A stretch of DNA of 64,000 bases from UBA4572 sp049965515 (GTDB taxonomy: Bacteria > Nitrospirota > Leptospirillia > Leptospirillales > Leptospirillaceae): contig JBMFWG010000001.1 of the NCBI GenBank assembly GCA_049965515.1, forward strand, positions 1 through 64,000. The letters are read 5' to 3'. The position numbers were made by a program, and so were the translations under genes. Every line of letters starts with the position of its first letter. The first letter of the stretch is position 1. Shown here in pieces: positions 33,645 to 41,778 of this stretch. The notes below the pieces were generated by a model. The model was given only the letters and a program-made list of their open reading frames with translations, ran no database searches and was not told the origin of the DNA.

Positions 33645-36221
33645 TCACGCTCCCCCCTCCATCTCATTCATCTCTGTCATTCCCTCCCCTTTTTTTTGCT
33701 CCAGTCGCCGTTTCCAGGAAAAGAGCGGCATGGAAAAATCCCGATCGGGAGGAAGGGTCCTCTCCTTAGGAAGAAGCGTCTTCTTGCCTCCCCCCTCCCA
33801 AAAACCGAGAATTTCGGAGGCGCGATCCACCACCTCTTCCGGGAGCCCCGCGAGCCTTGCCACCTCGATCCCGTAAGACTGCTCAGCACGACCATCGACG
33901 ATGCGATGTTCAAAAAGGGGCTTTCCCTGTTGGATGGAAACACGAACAGTCTGGTTTCTGACCCTCTCCCGTCGCCTTGCCAGCTCGGACAGCTCGTGAT
34001 AATGGGTGGCAAAGAGCGTCCGACTCCTGATCCTGTCATGAATGAACTCGCTCACCGCCCAGGCAATGGCCATCCCGTCGAAGGTGGCGGTTCCGCGCCC
34101 TACCTCATCAAGGAGAACCAGGCTTTTTTCTGTCGCCGATCCTAGGATCCTTGAGACTTCCTGCATTTCGACCATAAAGGTCGAGGCTCCTTCAAGAATG
34201 TTGTCCTGGGCTCCGACTCGGGCAATGATCCGGTCGGTGGGAGGGATTTTTGCCTCATCTGCCGGCACAGGAGCCCCGGCATGAGCCATGAGAACAATGA
34301 GAGCCACCTGTCGCATATAGGTCGACTTTCCGGCCATGTTCGGACCCGTCAGGACGATGAATTCTCCGGACTCAAGATTGGTATCGTTGGGCATGAATGG
34401 CTCGGGGGCCATTCGAGCCTCAATAACAGGATGGCGGCCATTCCTGATCAAAAGAGGCGACCCTTCCGGAACGAATTCGGGGAGAGCATAGCGCATCTTA
34501 CGGCCAATTTCGAAAAAGGCAAGCAGGACATCAACCCGGGCGACGAAGTCGGAGAGAAGATGGATGCTTTCTCTCTGGGCCAGAACCTCCCGCCCAAGCT
34601 CGCCAAGAATTTCGACCTCCCGTGCCAAGACTCTGGATCGGGCCTCCCGAAGGCTGCCTTCGAAAGAGACCAGCTCGGGGAGGGTAAACCGCTCGGAGTT
34701 TGTCAGGGTCTGCTTTCGAAGATAGTCAGATGGCATCTTTTGTGCCTGAGCCTTCGACACCTCGATATAGTATCCTGCCACCTGGTTGTAGCGAATCCTG
34801 AGAGTCTCTACCCCAGTCCGGGAGCGCTCCCTCTCCTCGAGGGAGGCGATGAAGCGGTCTCCCTCGGATTCGGTCCGACGGTAACCGGAGAGAGCTTCGT
34901 CGAATTCGTCCCGGATGATGGGACCCTCTCCGAGTGTGTTCGGAGGATCGTCGACGAGGGCCCGGGCGAGGAGATCTCGAAGGGGAGCGGCATGGAGTCT
35001 CAATCCGAACTCCCGCCGACAGTCGGGAAAAAGCTCTTCGAGCCCATCCACATCGAGAAGAGCTAGGGCCGAAGAAAAGGATTGACGAAACTCCGGGAGA
35101 TCCCGGTGAAGACGGTTGCCAATGGCAATCCGGGCGAGAATACGCTCTAGGTCCCCCACCCCTCCGAGAACCTTGTCCACCCGATCTGAAAGACGGGGTC
35201 TTTCGTCAAACCCCCGGATCACCCGGTGCTTCGAATGGATCTCGTTCACTTCGGTTTCGGGAGCAAGGAGCCAGGATCGGAGCATACGGCTCCCTGGAGG
35301 GGTCCGGCAACGATCAAGGAGAGAGACAAGGCTCGCCGCCCGCCCTCTTTCCTGGCCCATCCCTTCCCGGGGAAGGATGTCGAGGTGACGGATCGTCCAG
35401 CGATCGAGGGCCAGAGAATGACCTGCCCCTTCAAGGACGACTCCCCGAAGGTGGCCAAGGACAGTTTTTTCGTAATCGGACAGAAAACCGAAGAGAAGCC
35501 TGACGGCATCCCGGGAGACCTCGGGGAGGGCAGGAAGACGGTAGGAGGGGGGGAGGGATCCGGAGAGATCGGAAGGGGCCAGCCTTGAATGAACCAGCGC
35601 GGGAATCCCCGGGAACTCCGCGGCTATTTCGCTGGACTCGACAATCAGTTGTCGCGCTTCCTTTCGCCCCAGGAAATCCAGAAGAAGATCCCGGTCGGCG
35701 GGGTTTTCAGGGGCCCAGACTGCAATCCGGCCACTTGTCAGGTCGAGAACCGCTGCTCCCCAAATCTCTCCCCGCCGGACAATGGCCACACCATTCTGGG
35801 GCGCCCCCTCTTCCCGAGAGGGGTCCTCGAGAAGGGTAAAGCGGGTCACTGTCCTGACAATCTTTCTGGGAAAAAGACCTGAGGGATCGGATTCCTGGGT
35901 CGCCTGCTCGGCAATGGCCACGGAGTAGCCGGCATGAATGAGTTTCGGCAGATACATGTCGAGGCTCTTGGCCGGGATTCCACACATCGGCAGAGGGTCT
36001 GGACGGCTCTTGTCGCGGCTTGTGAGGGTCACGCCGAGCAGGCGGGAGGCGAGTTCGGCCTGTTCTCCGAAGAGCTCGAAGAAATCTCCCAGACGAAAAA
36101 AGAGAATTGCCTCCCCTGCCTCCTTTCGAAGCCCAAGATACTGCCGAAAGAGGGGGGTATCGGGATAGGCAAAGGCCGACGGAGCGTCCTCGACTCCCCC
36201 GTCAGTGGCTGTCATGTCCAC
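33645..36221 (-). CDS. mutS: DNA mismatch repair protein MutS
   Basis: MutS recognises mismatches and starts repair with MutL. The 858-residue protein has the mismatch-binding motif (LFFRLGDFFELFGEQA, keeping Phe-x-Glu), connector and lever domains, and a C-terminal ATPase with LTGPNMAGKSTYMRQVALI (Walker A), STFMVEMQEV, LVLLDEVGRGTATFDG (Walker B) and LFATHYHEL. The length is normal for MutS1. mutL is not in the window. The first 20 bases of the gene overlap the end of the small LapA-like gene. Confidence 0.98.
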   Translation of the reverse strand: MDMTATDGGVEDAPSAFAYPDTPLFRQYLGLRKEAGEAILFFRLGDFFELFGEQAELASRLLGVTLTSRDKSRPDPLPMCGIPAKSLDMYLPKLIHAGYSVAIAEQATQESDPSGLFPRKIVRTVTRFTLLEDPSREEGAPQNGVAIVRRGEIWGAAVLDLTSGRIAVWAPENPADRDLLLDFLGRKEARQLIVESSEIAAEFPGIPALVHSRLAPSDLSGSLPPSYRLPALPEVSRDAVRLLFGFLSDYEKTVLGHLRGVVLEGAGHSLALDRWTIRHLDILPREGMGQERGRAASLVSLLDRCRTPPGSRMLRSWLLAPETEVNEIHSKHRVIRGFDERPRLSDRVDKVLGGVGDLERILARIAIGNRLHRDLPEFRQSFSSALALLDVDGLEELFPDCRREFGLRLHAAPLRDLLARALVDDPPNTLGEGPIIRDEFDEALSGYRRTESEGDRFIASLEERERSRTGVETLRIRYNQVAGYYIEVSKAQAQKMPSDYLRKQTLTNSERFTLPELVSFEGSLREARSRVLAREVEILGELGREVLAQRESIHLLSDFVARVDVLLAFFEIGRKMRYALPEFVPEGSPLLIRNGRHPVIEARMAPEPFMPNDTNLESGEFIVLTGPNMAGKSTYMRQVALIVLMAHAGAPVPADEAKIPPTDRIIARVGAQDNILEGASTFMVEMQEVSRILGSATEKSLVLLDEVGRGTATFDGMAIAWAVSEFIHDRIRSRTLFATHYHELSELARRRERVRNQTVRVSIQQGKPLFEHRIVDGRAEQSYGIEVARLAGLPEEVVDRASEILGFWEGGGKKTLLPKERTLPPDRDFSMPLFSWKRRLEQKKGEGMTEMNEMEGGA

Positions 36222-36474
36222 CGTCGGTGCCCCCCCCGCCCCGCCCCACAGAAGATGGCTTTTTGGCCTTGGCCCGAGAGACGAGACGCGAAAGCCCTCC
36301 CCCCAGGTAGCAGAGAAGAACCCCAGCCAAAAATGCCCCCAGAATCACGACTCCCACAGAAAAAGGACCTAGCTGCCCCGAGCCGGGGAACACGATCATG
36401 ATGTGCTGCTGGTCGTTTTCCATCATAAAAATCCAGCCCAGCACGCCCAGTAGGATCAAGAATGCCAGTTTCAT
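36202..36474 (-). CDS. LapA-like (DUF1049) small membrane protein
   Basis: A 90-residue protein with two transmembrane helices (KLAFLILLGVLGWIFMM and VGVVILGAFLAGVLLCYLG), the connecting stretch with N-x-x-x-V-x-x-P, and a glycine/histidine-rich cytoplasmic tail. This is the layout of the LapA/YciS family, envelope proteins linked in some bacteria to lipopolysaccharide assembly. The start overlaps the end of the uracil-DNA glycosylase gene by 4 bases; a 16-residue longer frame inside that gene was rejected. Confidence 0.7.
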   Translation of the reverse strand: MKLAFLILLGVLGWIFMMENDQQHIMIVFPGSGQLGPFSVGVVILGAFLAGVLLCYLGGGLSRLVSRAKAKKPSSVGRGGGGTDGGHDSH

Positions 36475-37223
36475 CCCCTCTCCTTCCCCAGCCACCCCAT
36501 GACTTGCTTTAAATCCTCCCAAACCTGTGCCTTGGCCGCCGGATTGCGAAGAAGGTAGGCAGGATGGTAGGTCGGCATCACCCGAATTCCCGGGAATTCA
36601 GGAAGATGTGTCTCTCGCCCCCTCAGGCGGGAGATTCCTTCATTCCGAGACAGCAGGGAGACGGCGGCCGTCTGACCGAGCAAAACCATGGCCTCTGGTG
36701 AAATCATTCCGATCTGGCGTTTGAGATAAGGGAGACAGGAGGCGCGTTCGCTCTCTTCCGGAACGCGGTTTCCCGGAGGACGGCATTTCACCACATTGGC
36801 AATATAGACATCCTCCCGTCGGTACCCCATGGCTGCAATCATACGGGTCAGAAGCTCTCCCGCCCGTCCAACAAAGGGGCGTCCCGAAGCATCTTCGTCG
36901 GCTCCCGGACCCTCTCCGATAAACATGAGCCGGGCATCGGGATTCCCTTCGCCAAAGACGGCGTAGGTCCGGGTGGAGGAGAGAACACAGAGGCGACACT
37001 CCGACACCACTTTGGAAAGGGAGTCCAATGACCCAAAATCTCCCGGAGGGGATCCCGGCAAGGATGAAGAAGGAGGAACTCCGGCTCTCTCTCTATCGGC
37101 GATGGGAGTCCCTTCCGCCTCAGCAGAAGGGCGCAGCAAGACTAGGTCAGGGACCGTCTCCTGGAGATAGCGGAGATAGACAGCCATCCCCTCCGGCCCG
37201 TCAAGGGGATATCCCTCCTTCAC
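36471..37223 (-). CDS. Uracil-DNA glycosylase, family 4 ([4Fe-4S])
   Basis: The enzyme removes uracil from deaminated DNA. The 250-residue protein has a 60-residue variable N-terminus, then SECRLC, FIGEGPGADEDASGRPFVGRAGELL (catalytic motif), NVVKCRPPGNR, a further cysteine in SCLPYLKRQI, and VMPTYHPAYLL. The four cysteines fit the iron-sulfur cluster of family 4. It overlaps the nnr gene and the LapA-like gene by 4 bases each and sits in the same unit as mutS, giving a small DNA-repair group. Confidence 0.93.
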   Translation of the reverse strand: MKEGYPLDGPEGMAVYLRYLQETVPDLVLLRPSAEAEGTPIADRERAGVPPSSSLPGSPPGDFGSLDSLSKVVSECRLCVLSSTRTYAVFGEGNPDARLMFIGEGPGADEDASGRPFVGRAGELLTRMIAAMGYRREDVYIANVVKCRPPGNRVPEESERASCLPYLKRQIGMISPEAMVLLGQTAAVSLLSRNEGISRLRGRETHLPEFPGIRVMPTYHPAYLLRNPAAKAQVWEDLKQVMGWLGKERG

Positions 37224-38851
37224 CGCCGGCCTCCGGAAGGGTCAGAAAGCGGACAGGGTAAAGGAAAGGGCCAGAAAAGGGCAGGATCTTGGGATTGATT
37301 GAGTCCGGGGGGGTGATGGACTGTTCCGGCGCCCGGGGAGAGGAGCACGGGAAAAAGGTCTGCCAACTCCGAGGCCAGCCGTCCTCGTGTTGACGTTACA
37401 CCCAGAAGTTCTCCGGCCTGTCCATGAAGAAAGGCCCCAAGTCGGGCAGCATCGAAGGGGGACAAGCCCTGAGCAAGAAATGTGGCAATGACTCCGGTCA
37501 GGACGTCGCCCATCCCTGCCCCGGCCATCACCGGATTTCCGGTCAGGTTGAGCGAGACCCTGCCATCGGGATGGGCGACATGGGTCCGAGCTCCCTTAAG
37601 GAGGATAACGGCTCCGGTTCTCTCAGCCGCCTCCCGAACAGAGTCCAGAGGATTGGCAACAACATGGGCCGTCTCTCGGCCAAGAAGTCGCCCCATCTCT
37701 CCCGGATGAGGAGTCAACACCAAGGGTCCGGGTCTTAATGAGGCGATCTTTTCGGGCTGTCCGGCAAAGAGATCGAAGACTCCGGCATCACCCACCAAAG
37801 GTCCTGTGTACTCAGAAAACAGGGACTCCACGAGAAGTCGTCCCCCGAAAGCCTCATCCACGCCGGGTCCACAGGCCACAGCATCCATCCGGACTGTCGC
37901 CCGAATAATCTCCTGGGAAGAGAGAGTCGCGAGGTCGACCGGAAGGGACATGATCTCGGCTTGCGAGGCTGCCGCTTCCCCAAAGGAGCGGTCCCAGAGA
38001 ACCGTGACGAGCCCCGCGCCAGAGCGAAGGGCGCCTCGGGCCGCCAGCAGTATCGAGCCCGACTTTCCGGGAGAGCCTCCGGCAATGAGAACATGCCCCG
38101 CCTCTCCCTTGTGGACCGAGGGAGAACGGACAGGAACGAGATCCCAGGCTTCATGAGGAAGGAGACAGGAAAGCTTTCCCCCTGCCAGAAGATTTTGAGG
38201 AAACCCAATGGGAGAGAGATAGATGTGGCCCGCATACCGGGTACCCGGATCACAAAGAAGACCCCATTTCGGAGCGCCGAAGGTCACCGTTCTTTTTCCC
38301 CTGACCGCCACATCCGAGACGGCGCCAGTCGTCCCATTGACGCCCGACGGAATATCAACGCAGACGATGGGAATCCCGCTCCCCGCCGCCCTGTTCATGG
38401 TAACGATCAGCTCCCGAGCCTCCCGGCTCAGATCTCCCCCCCGAAATCCCGTTCCGAAGAGGCCATCGATCAGGAGGGCGGCATGAGAGATTCTGTGACG
38501 GGAGGAAGAGTCGCCGACCTGGGAGGGGCCGACCCCCATTCGGGACAGACGATCAAGTTCCCGGCTGATCGCCTCGGAAGGAGCCTTCCCCGACCCCATG
38601 CGAACAACGGCAGCCGGGTATCCCCGCGCAGCCAGATCACGAAGGGCCACCAGGGCATCGCCTCCGTTATGGCCTCCGCCCACCACTGCAACAATCTTGC
38701 GGGAGATCTTCTCCGGAGGACCCAAAATCTCCCGGCAGGAAGCCGCCACCGCCATACCCGCCCGCTCCATCAGGATCTCTTCCGGGAGAGAAAACTCGCG
38801 GGTGGCACGCCCATCAAGCTCCCGCATCTCCTCGGGCGTTACGATGCGCAC
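37220..38851 (-). CDS. nnr: Bifunctional NAD(P)HX epimerase / ADP-dependent NAD(P)HX dehydratase
   Basis: This enzyme repairs hydrated NAD(P)H. The 543-residue fusion has an N-terminal YjeF epimerase domain (MRIVTPEEMRELDGRATREF, VVGGGHNGGDALVALRDLAARG, IDGLFGTGFRG) and a C-terminal ribokinase-like dehydratase (HVLIAGGSPGKSGSILLAA, VLTPHPGEMGRLLGRE, LLKGARTHVAHPDG, GNPVMAGAGMGDVLTGVIA). The last motif holds the catalytic GxGD. It overlaps acpS by 13 bases, a frequent neighbour pair in bacteria. Confidence 0.96.
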   Translation of the reverse strand: MRIVTPEEMRELDGRATREFSLPEEILMERAGMAVAASCREILGPPEKISRKIVAVVGGGHNGGDALVALRDLAARGYPAAVVRMGSGKAPSEAISRELDRLSRMGVGPSQVGDSSSRHRISHAALLIDGLFGTGFRGGDLSREARELIVTMNRAAGSGIPIVCVDIPSGVNGTTGAVSDVAVRGKRTVTFGAPKWGLLCDPGTRYAGHIYLSPIGFPQNLLAGGKLSCLLPHEAWDLVPVRSPSVHKGEAGHVLIAGGSPGKSGSILLAARGALRSGAGLVTVLWDRSFGEAAASQAEIMSLPVDLATLSSQEIIRATVRMDAVACGPGVDEAFGGRLLVESLFSEYTGPLVGDAGVFDLFAGQPEKIASLRPGPLVLTPHPGEMGRLLGRETAHVVANPLDSVREAAERTGAVILLKGARTHVAHPDGRVSLNLTGNPVMAGAGMGDVLTGVIATFLAQGLSPFDAARLGAFLHGQAGELLGVTSTRGRLASELADLFPVLLSPGAGTVHHPPGLNQSQDPALFWPFPLPCPLSDPSGGRR

Positions 38852-39225
38852 CGGTCCCCTCCTTCGAATATGACCATCGCGACTGCATTCTCCCGTTCAT
38901 GGCTGATGGAAGCCCAGATAAAGACGGATCCTTTTCTTTCCAGGAGAGACCTGACAGCCCCGGAGATCCGAACCTCGGGAGCCCCTGATTCCCGGGAGAG
39001 GGTCTCTACATCATGCCAGGCAATCCCTTGGGAGAGGCCGGTTCCCAGGGCCTTGAGGACGGCTTCCTTGACGGCAAAACGTCCCGCCAGGTGAGACACC
39101 TTCCCCCCTGACTCCGTCCACTCCGCAGGAGTGAAGACCTTCCGGGCAAAGCGCTCCCCGTAGCGATCTAGGAGTCGGCCAATGCGGTCAATCCGTACAA
39201 GATCGACTCCCACGCCCACAATCAT
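38839..39225 (-). CDS. acpS: Holo-[acyl-carrier-protein] synthase
   Basis: AcpS transfers 4'-phosphopantetheine from CoA to acyl carrier protein. The 128-residue protein begins MIVGVGVDLVRIDRI, with the Mg-binding aspartate at position 8, and has HLAGRFAVKEAVLKALGTG with the second ligand, then a C-terminal SISHERENAVAMVIFE. It overlaps pdxJ by 4 bases (ATGA) and is followed by nnr, so all three are coupled. Confidence 0.96.
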   Translation of the reverse strand: MIVGVGVDLVRIDRIGRLLDRYGERFARKVFTPAEWTESGGKVSHLAGRFAVKEAVLKALGTGLSQGIAWHDVETLSRESGAPEVRISGAVRSLLERKGSVFIWASISHERENAVAMVIFEGGDRCAS

Positions 39226-39983
39226 GACCGCTCTCCCTGCCAGGAGGGAAGGAGAAGTCTTCTGATTTCTCCCACGGCCTCCGGCATTCCCAGAAGAACG
39301 GCCCGGGCCACGATACTGTGACCAATATTCACTTCCGAAAGAGCGGGAAGAGACAGAACAGCCGGAAGATTGTGGAGCGTGAGACCGTGGCCTGCCGCCA
39401 CCTGAAGCCCCATCCGATGGATGGCCTCAGAGGCGCGAACAAGATCTTCCAGGGCCGCCCCCTCCCCCACTCCTCCGAAGGCCCGGGCATAAGGACCCGT
39501 ATGGATTTCCACCTGATCCACCCCAGTTCCCTCCGCCCGGGCAATCATATCAGGATCGGGATCCATAAAAAGGGAGACCCGGATCCCCTCCCCCCGACAA
39601 CGGGCAACAAAGGGGCGTAATCGATCGAGAAAGGCCTCATCTAGGACAAGTCCGCCCTCCGTGGTCCGCTCCTGGCGTTTTTCCGGCACGAGTGTCACCC
39701 GTTCGGGCCGATAGGAAAAGGCCATGAGCTCCATATCGGAGGAGAGAGCCATCTCAAGGTTGATGGGAAGGGAGGATGTTTCCCGAAGGCGACGAAGATC
39801 GCTTTCATTCGCGTGCCGCCTGTCTTCACGAACATGAAGGACGATTTGATCGGCGCCCGCAAGTCGGGCCAGATGGGCCGCAAAGAGCGGGTCGGGATCA
39901 AACTCTCCCCTCGCCTGGCGCAAGGTCGCAACATGGTCAATATTGACGCCCAGACGCACGGGAAGAGAGGGCTTTCCGAGCAT
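39222..39983 (-). CDS. pdxJ: Pyridoxine 5'-phosphate synthase
   Basis: PdxJ condenses 1-deoxyxylulose-5-phosphate with 3-amino-2-oxopropyl phosphate in vitamin B6 synthesis. The 253-residue TIM-barrel protein has RLGVNIDHVATLRQARG, ADQIVLHVREDRRH, NLEMALSSDMELMAF, RVTLVPEKRQERTTEGGL and LSEVNIGHSIVARAVLLGM, the full series of family motifs. The start overlaps the stop of the M16 protease gene (TAATG). Confidence 0.97.
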   Translation of the reverse strand: MLGKPSLPVRLGVNIDHVATLRQARGEFDPDPLFAAHLARLAGADQIVLHVREDRRHANESDLRRLRETSSLPINLEMALSSDMELMAFSYRPERVTLVPEKRQERTTEGGLVLDEAFLDRLRPFVARCRGEGIRVSLFMDPDPDMIARAEGTGVDQVEIHTGPYARAFGGVGEGAALEDLVRASEAIHRMGLQVAAGHGLTLHNLPAVLSLPALSEVNIGHSIVARAVLLGMPEAVGEIRRLLLPSWQGERS

Positions 39984-41218
39984 TATTCCTTCTCCGGACC
40001 CAAAACGGACAGAGAACGGGACGCGGAAAAGCCTTGGGCCCGAGCCAGCCGAAGGATATCTTCCGGTGTGGCAGAATCAATCCTCGCTTCAATGGTTTCC
40101 ACCGGAACCTCCTCCCCCCAATAAAGAATATCGCGTCCCATCTTGTTCATCCGGGTTCCGATGGACTCAAGGCCTAGAAGAAGGGAGGATTTCACCTGGT
40201 TCTTCGCCCGGGAGAGCTCCTCTTCCGTCAAGGGAACCGATTCAAGGCGGGCAATCTCCTCTCCGAGAATCTCCAAAAGTTCCAGCTGCTTGGATGGACG
40301 GGTCGATGCCGAGATCCTGATTAGCCCTCCATCGGCAAATGATTGCCCTGTGGAGTAGACCGAATAGGCGAGCCCTCTTTTCTCCCGAACCTCCTGAAAA
40401 AGGCGCGAGCTCATTCCCCCTCCGAGATGGACATTCAGAAGACGAAGGAGGGTCTGGTCCGGATGGGCCGTAGGAAGACCCGGCATCCCGATGGCCACAT
40501 GGACCTGTTCCAGTTTTTTTACCTTTTTCGTCTTTCCATAGGCCGGAAGAAAGGGAGATTGGTCTCCCGCCTTCCGGGAAGGATCCGAGGGAAGATCGGA
40601 GAATGCCTGTTCGAGGGACTCCCGCAGGGAGGGCCAGGAAAAGCGTCCGGAAACGGTCACAAACATCGAGCCAGAATGATAGTTCCGTCGGAAGTATCCC
40701 TGAACGTCCTCCCGGGAAAAAGAGGAGAGAGACTCTTCCGTCCCCAAGATGGGACGGGCCAAGGGATGCTCCCCAAAGTGTGCCTCATAGAGATTCTGAG
40801 TCACAAGATCGTCCGGATCGTCTCGGGACTCGGCAATCTCTTCAATCACAACCCCCCTCTCACGATCGAGCTCCTCCCCGTCAAAGACAGATCGGGTAAG
40901 GAGGTCCCCCAAAAGGAGCGCGGCACGGGAGACATTTTCTGTCAGAAGGTGCGCATAAAAGCAGGTCATTTCCTGGGAGGTAAAGGCGTTCATCTCACCG
41001 CCCAGGAAGTCCATCTCGTTCGCTATCTCCTGGGCATTGCGGGAGGGGGTTCCCTTAAAGCACATGTGCTCCAGAAAGTGTGTCATTCCTGCTTCCTTGG
41101 GAGACTCATAGCGGGAACCAGCGCGCACCCAGACGCCGATAGCGGCAGAGCGAGATGAAGTGACGGGATCGCTGTAAACAGCGAGCCCATTGGAGAGTGT
41201 GTGTTTTATATAAGGCAT
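39983..41218 (-). CDS. M16 family zinc metallopeptidase
   Basis: A 411-residue protease related to mitochondrial processing peptidase subunits. The inverted zinc motif HFLEH (in GMTHFLEHMCFKGTPSRN) is intact, with the distal glutamate in the following helix (SREERGVVIEEI-like region). The C-terminal half carries GGGMSSRLFQEVREKRGLAYSVYS, the substrate-binding R/Y region. No signal peptide is seen, so it may act in the cytoplasm. It heads the coupled group with pdxJ, acpS and nnr. Short -10-like CATAAT/CATAAA elements lie about 90 bases upstream. Confidence 0.92.
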   Translation of the reverse strand: MPYIKHTLSNGLAVYSDPVTSSRSAAIGVWVRAGSRYESPKEAGMTHFLEHMCFKGTPSRNAQEIANEMDFLGGEMNAFTSQEMTCFYAHLLTENVSRAALLLGDLLTRSVFDGEELDRERGVVIEEIAESRDDPDDLVTQNLYEAHFGEHPLARPILGTEESLSSFSREDVQGYFRRNYHSGSMFVTVSGRFSWPSLRESLEQAFSDLPSDPSRKAGDQSPFLPAYGKTKKVKKLEQVHVAIGMPGLPTAHPDQTLLRLLNVHLGGGMSSRLFQEVREKRGLAYSVYSTGQSFADGGLIRISASTRPSKQLELLEILGEEIARLESVPLTEEELSRAKNQVKSSLLLGLESIGTRMNKMGRDILYWGEEVPVETIEARIDSATPEDILRLARAQGFSASRSLSVLGPEKE

Positions 41219-41355
41219 CGAGGCTCTTTCTTAATAATCCCTCGCCCAGAAAGTCGGAGAGGTCCAGGATCCGAAGCGTCGGACAGGGGAGAAAAACGTG
41301 TTTATGCCATTATGGGAAAGGGGAGGCACAATACTCCCGACGGAGACATCCATGC

Positions 41356-41386
41356 AAAAAAAGGTGCCCACCCGAAGGCAGGCACC
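41356..41386 (-). terminator. Intrinsic terminator of small membrane-protein gene
   Basis: On the minus strand a 10-bp stem (two G-T pairs) closed by a TTCG tetraloop is followed by seven T. It lies 78 bases after the stop codon of the 40-residue gene. Confidence 0.88.
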
Positions 41387-41464
41387 CTGCAAAGGAAGAT
41401 AAGAATAAGAGCGGAAAAAGATATCCGGAAGCAGCTCCGGAGAACAAGCCAAACCTCTCGGGGA

Positions 41465-41587
41465 TTAATGGACTCCGGTCGGAAGGAAGAAAGGATTCAC
41501 ACCGACATAGACAGAGAGACCACCCCAGACAACCGCAATGATGATGGCCACGACCACAAGCCCTGCAGCACCTTTGTTCACATCCAT
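41465..41587 (-). CDS. 40-residue single-pass membrane protein, unknown
   Basis: A very short gene: MDVNKGAAGLVVVAIIIAVV is followed by WGGLSVYVGVNPFFLPTGVH and a TAA stop. Residues 8-29 form one transmembrane helix with a short basic N-side and a periplasmic C-tail. GAGGAGG lies 7 bases before the ATG. The gene stands alone in a 560-base gap, with a predicted promoter (TTGTTT-17-CATAAT), a roughly 137-base leader and a strong terminator. This makes it very likely a real, separately expressed gene. No family is recognised. The remaining gap sequence holds nothing else I can identify. Confidence 0.72.
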   Translation of the reverse strand: MDVNKGAAGLVVVAIIIAVVWGGLSVYVGVNPFFLPTGVH

Positions 41588-41730
41588 TGACAGACCTCCT
41601 CGATGATTGTCTCGTACAACTTCCCAACAAATACGCTGGGAGGGAAGCGAATGACTTCTGCCCGTTCCCTTTGAGGGCAGGCTTTGGCTAATGATCCCTG
41701 CCGAATCACCCGACTGATAAGACAGGTAGC

Positions 41731-41759
41731 ATTATGGCAAACCGGATTCAAAAAAACAA
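41731..41759 (-). promoter_or_regulatory. Predicted promoter of 40-residue membrane protein gene
   Basis: On the minus strand TTGTTT (41754-41759) and CATAAT (41731-41736) are separated by exactly 17 bases. The position, right after the pnp stop, would give a leader of about 137 bases. Confidence 0.6.
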
Positions 41760-41778
41760 GAACGGATTCGACAACGAG

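Noticed and set aside
41588..41724. Possible riboswitch in the leader of the 40-residue gene
   Set aside because: Short pairings exist, but no known riboswitch consensus (fluoride, glycine, TPP, cobalamin, SAM) could be matched by eye.
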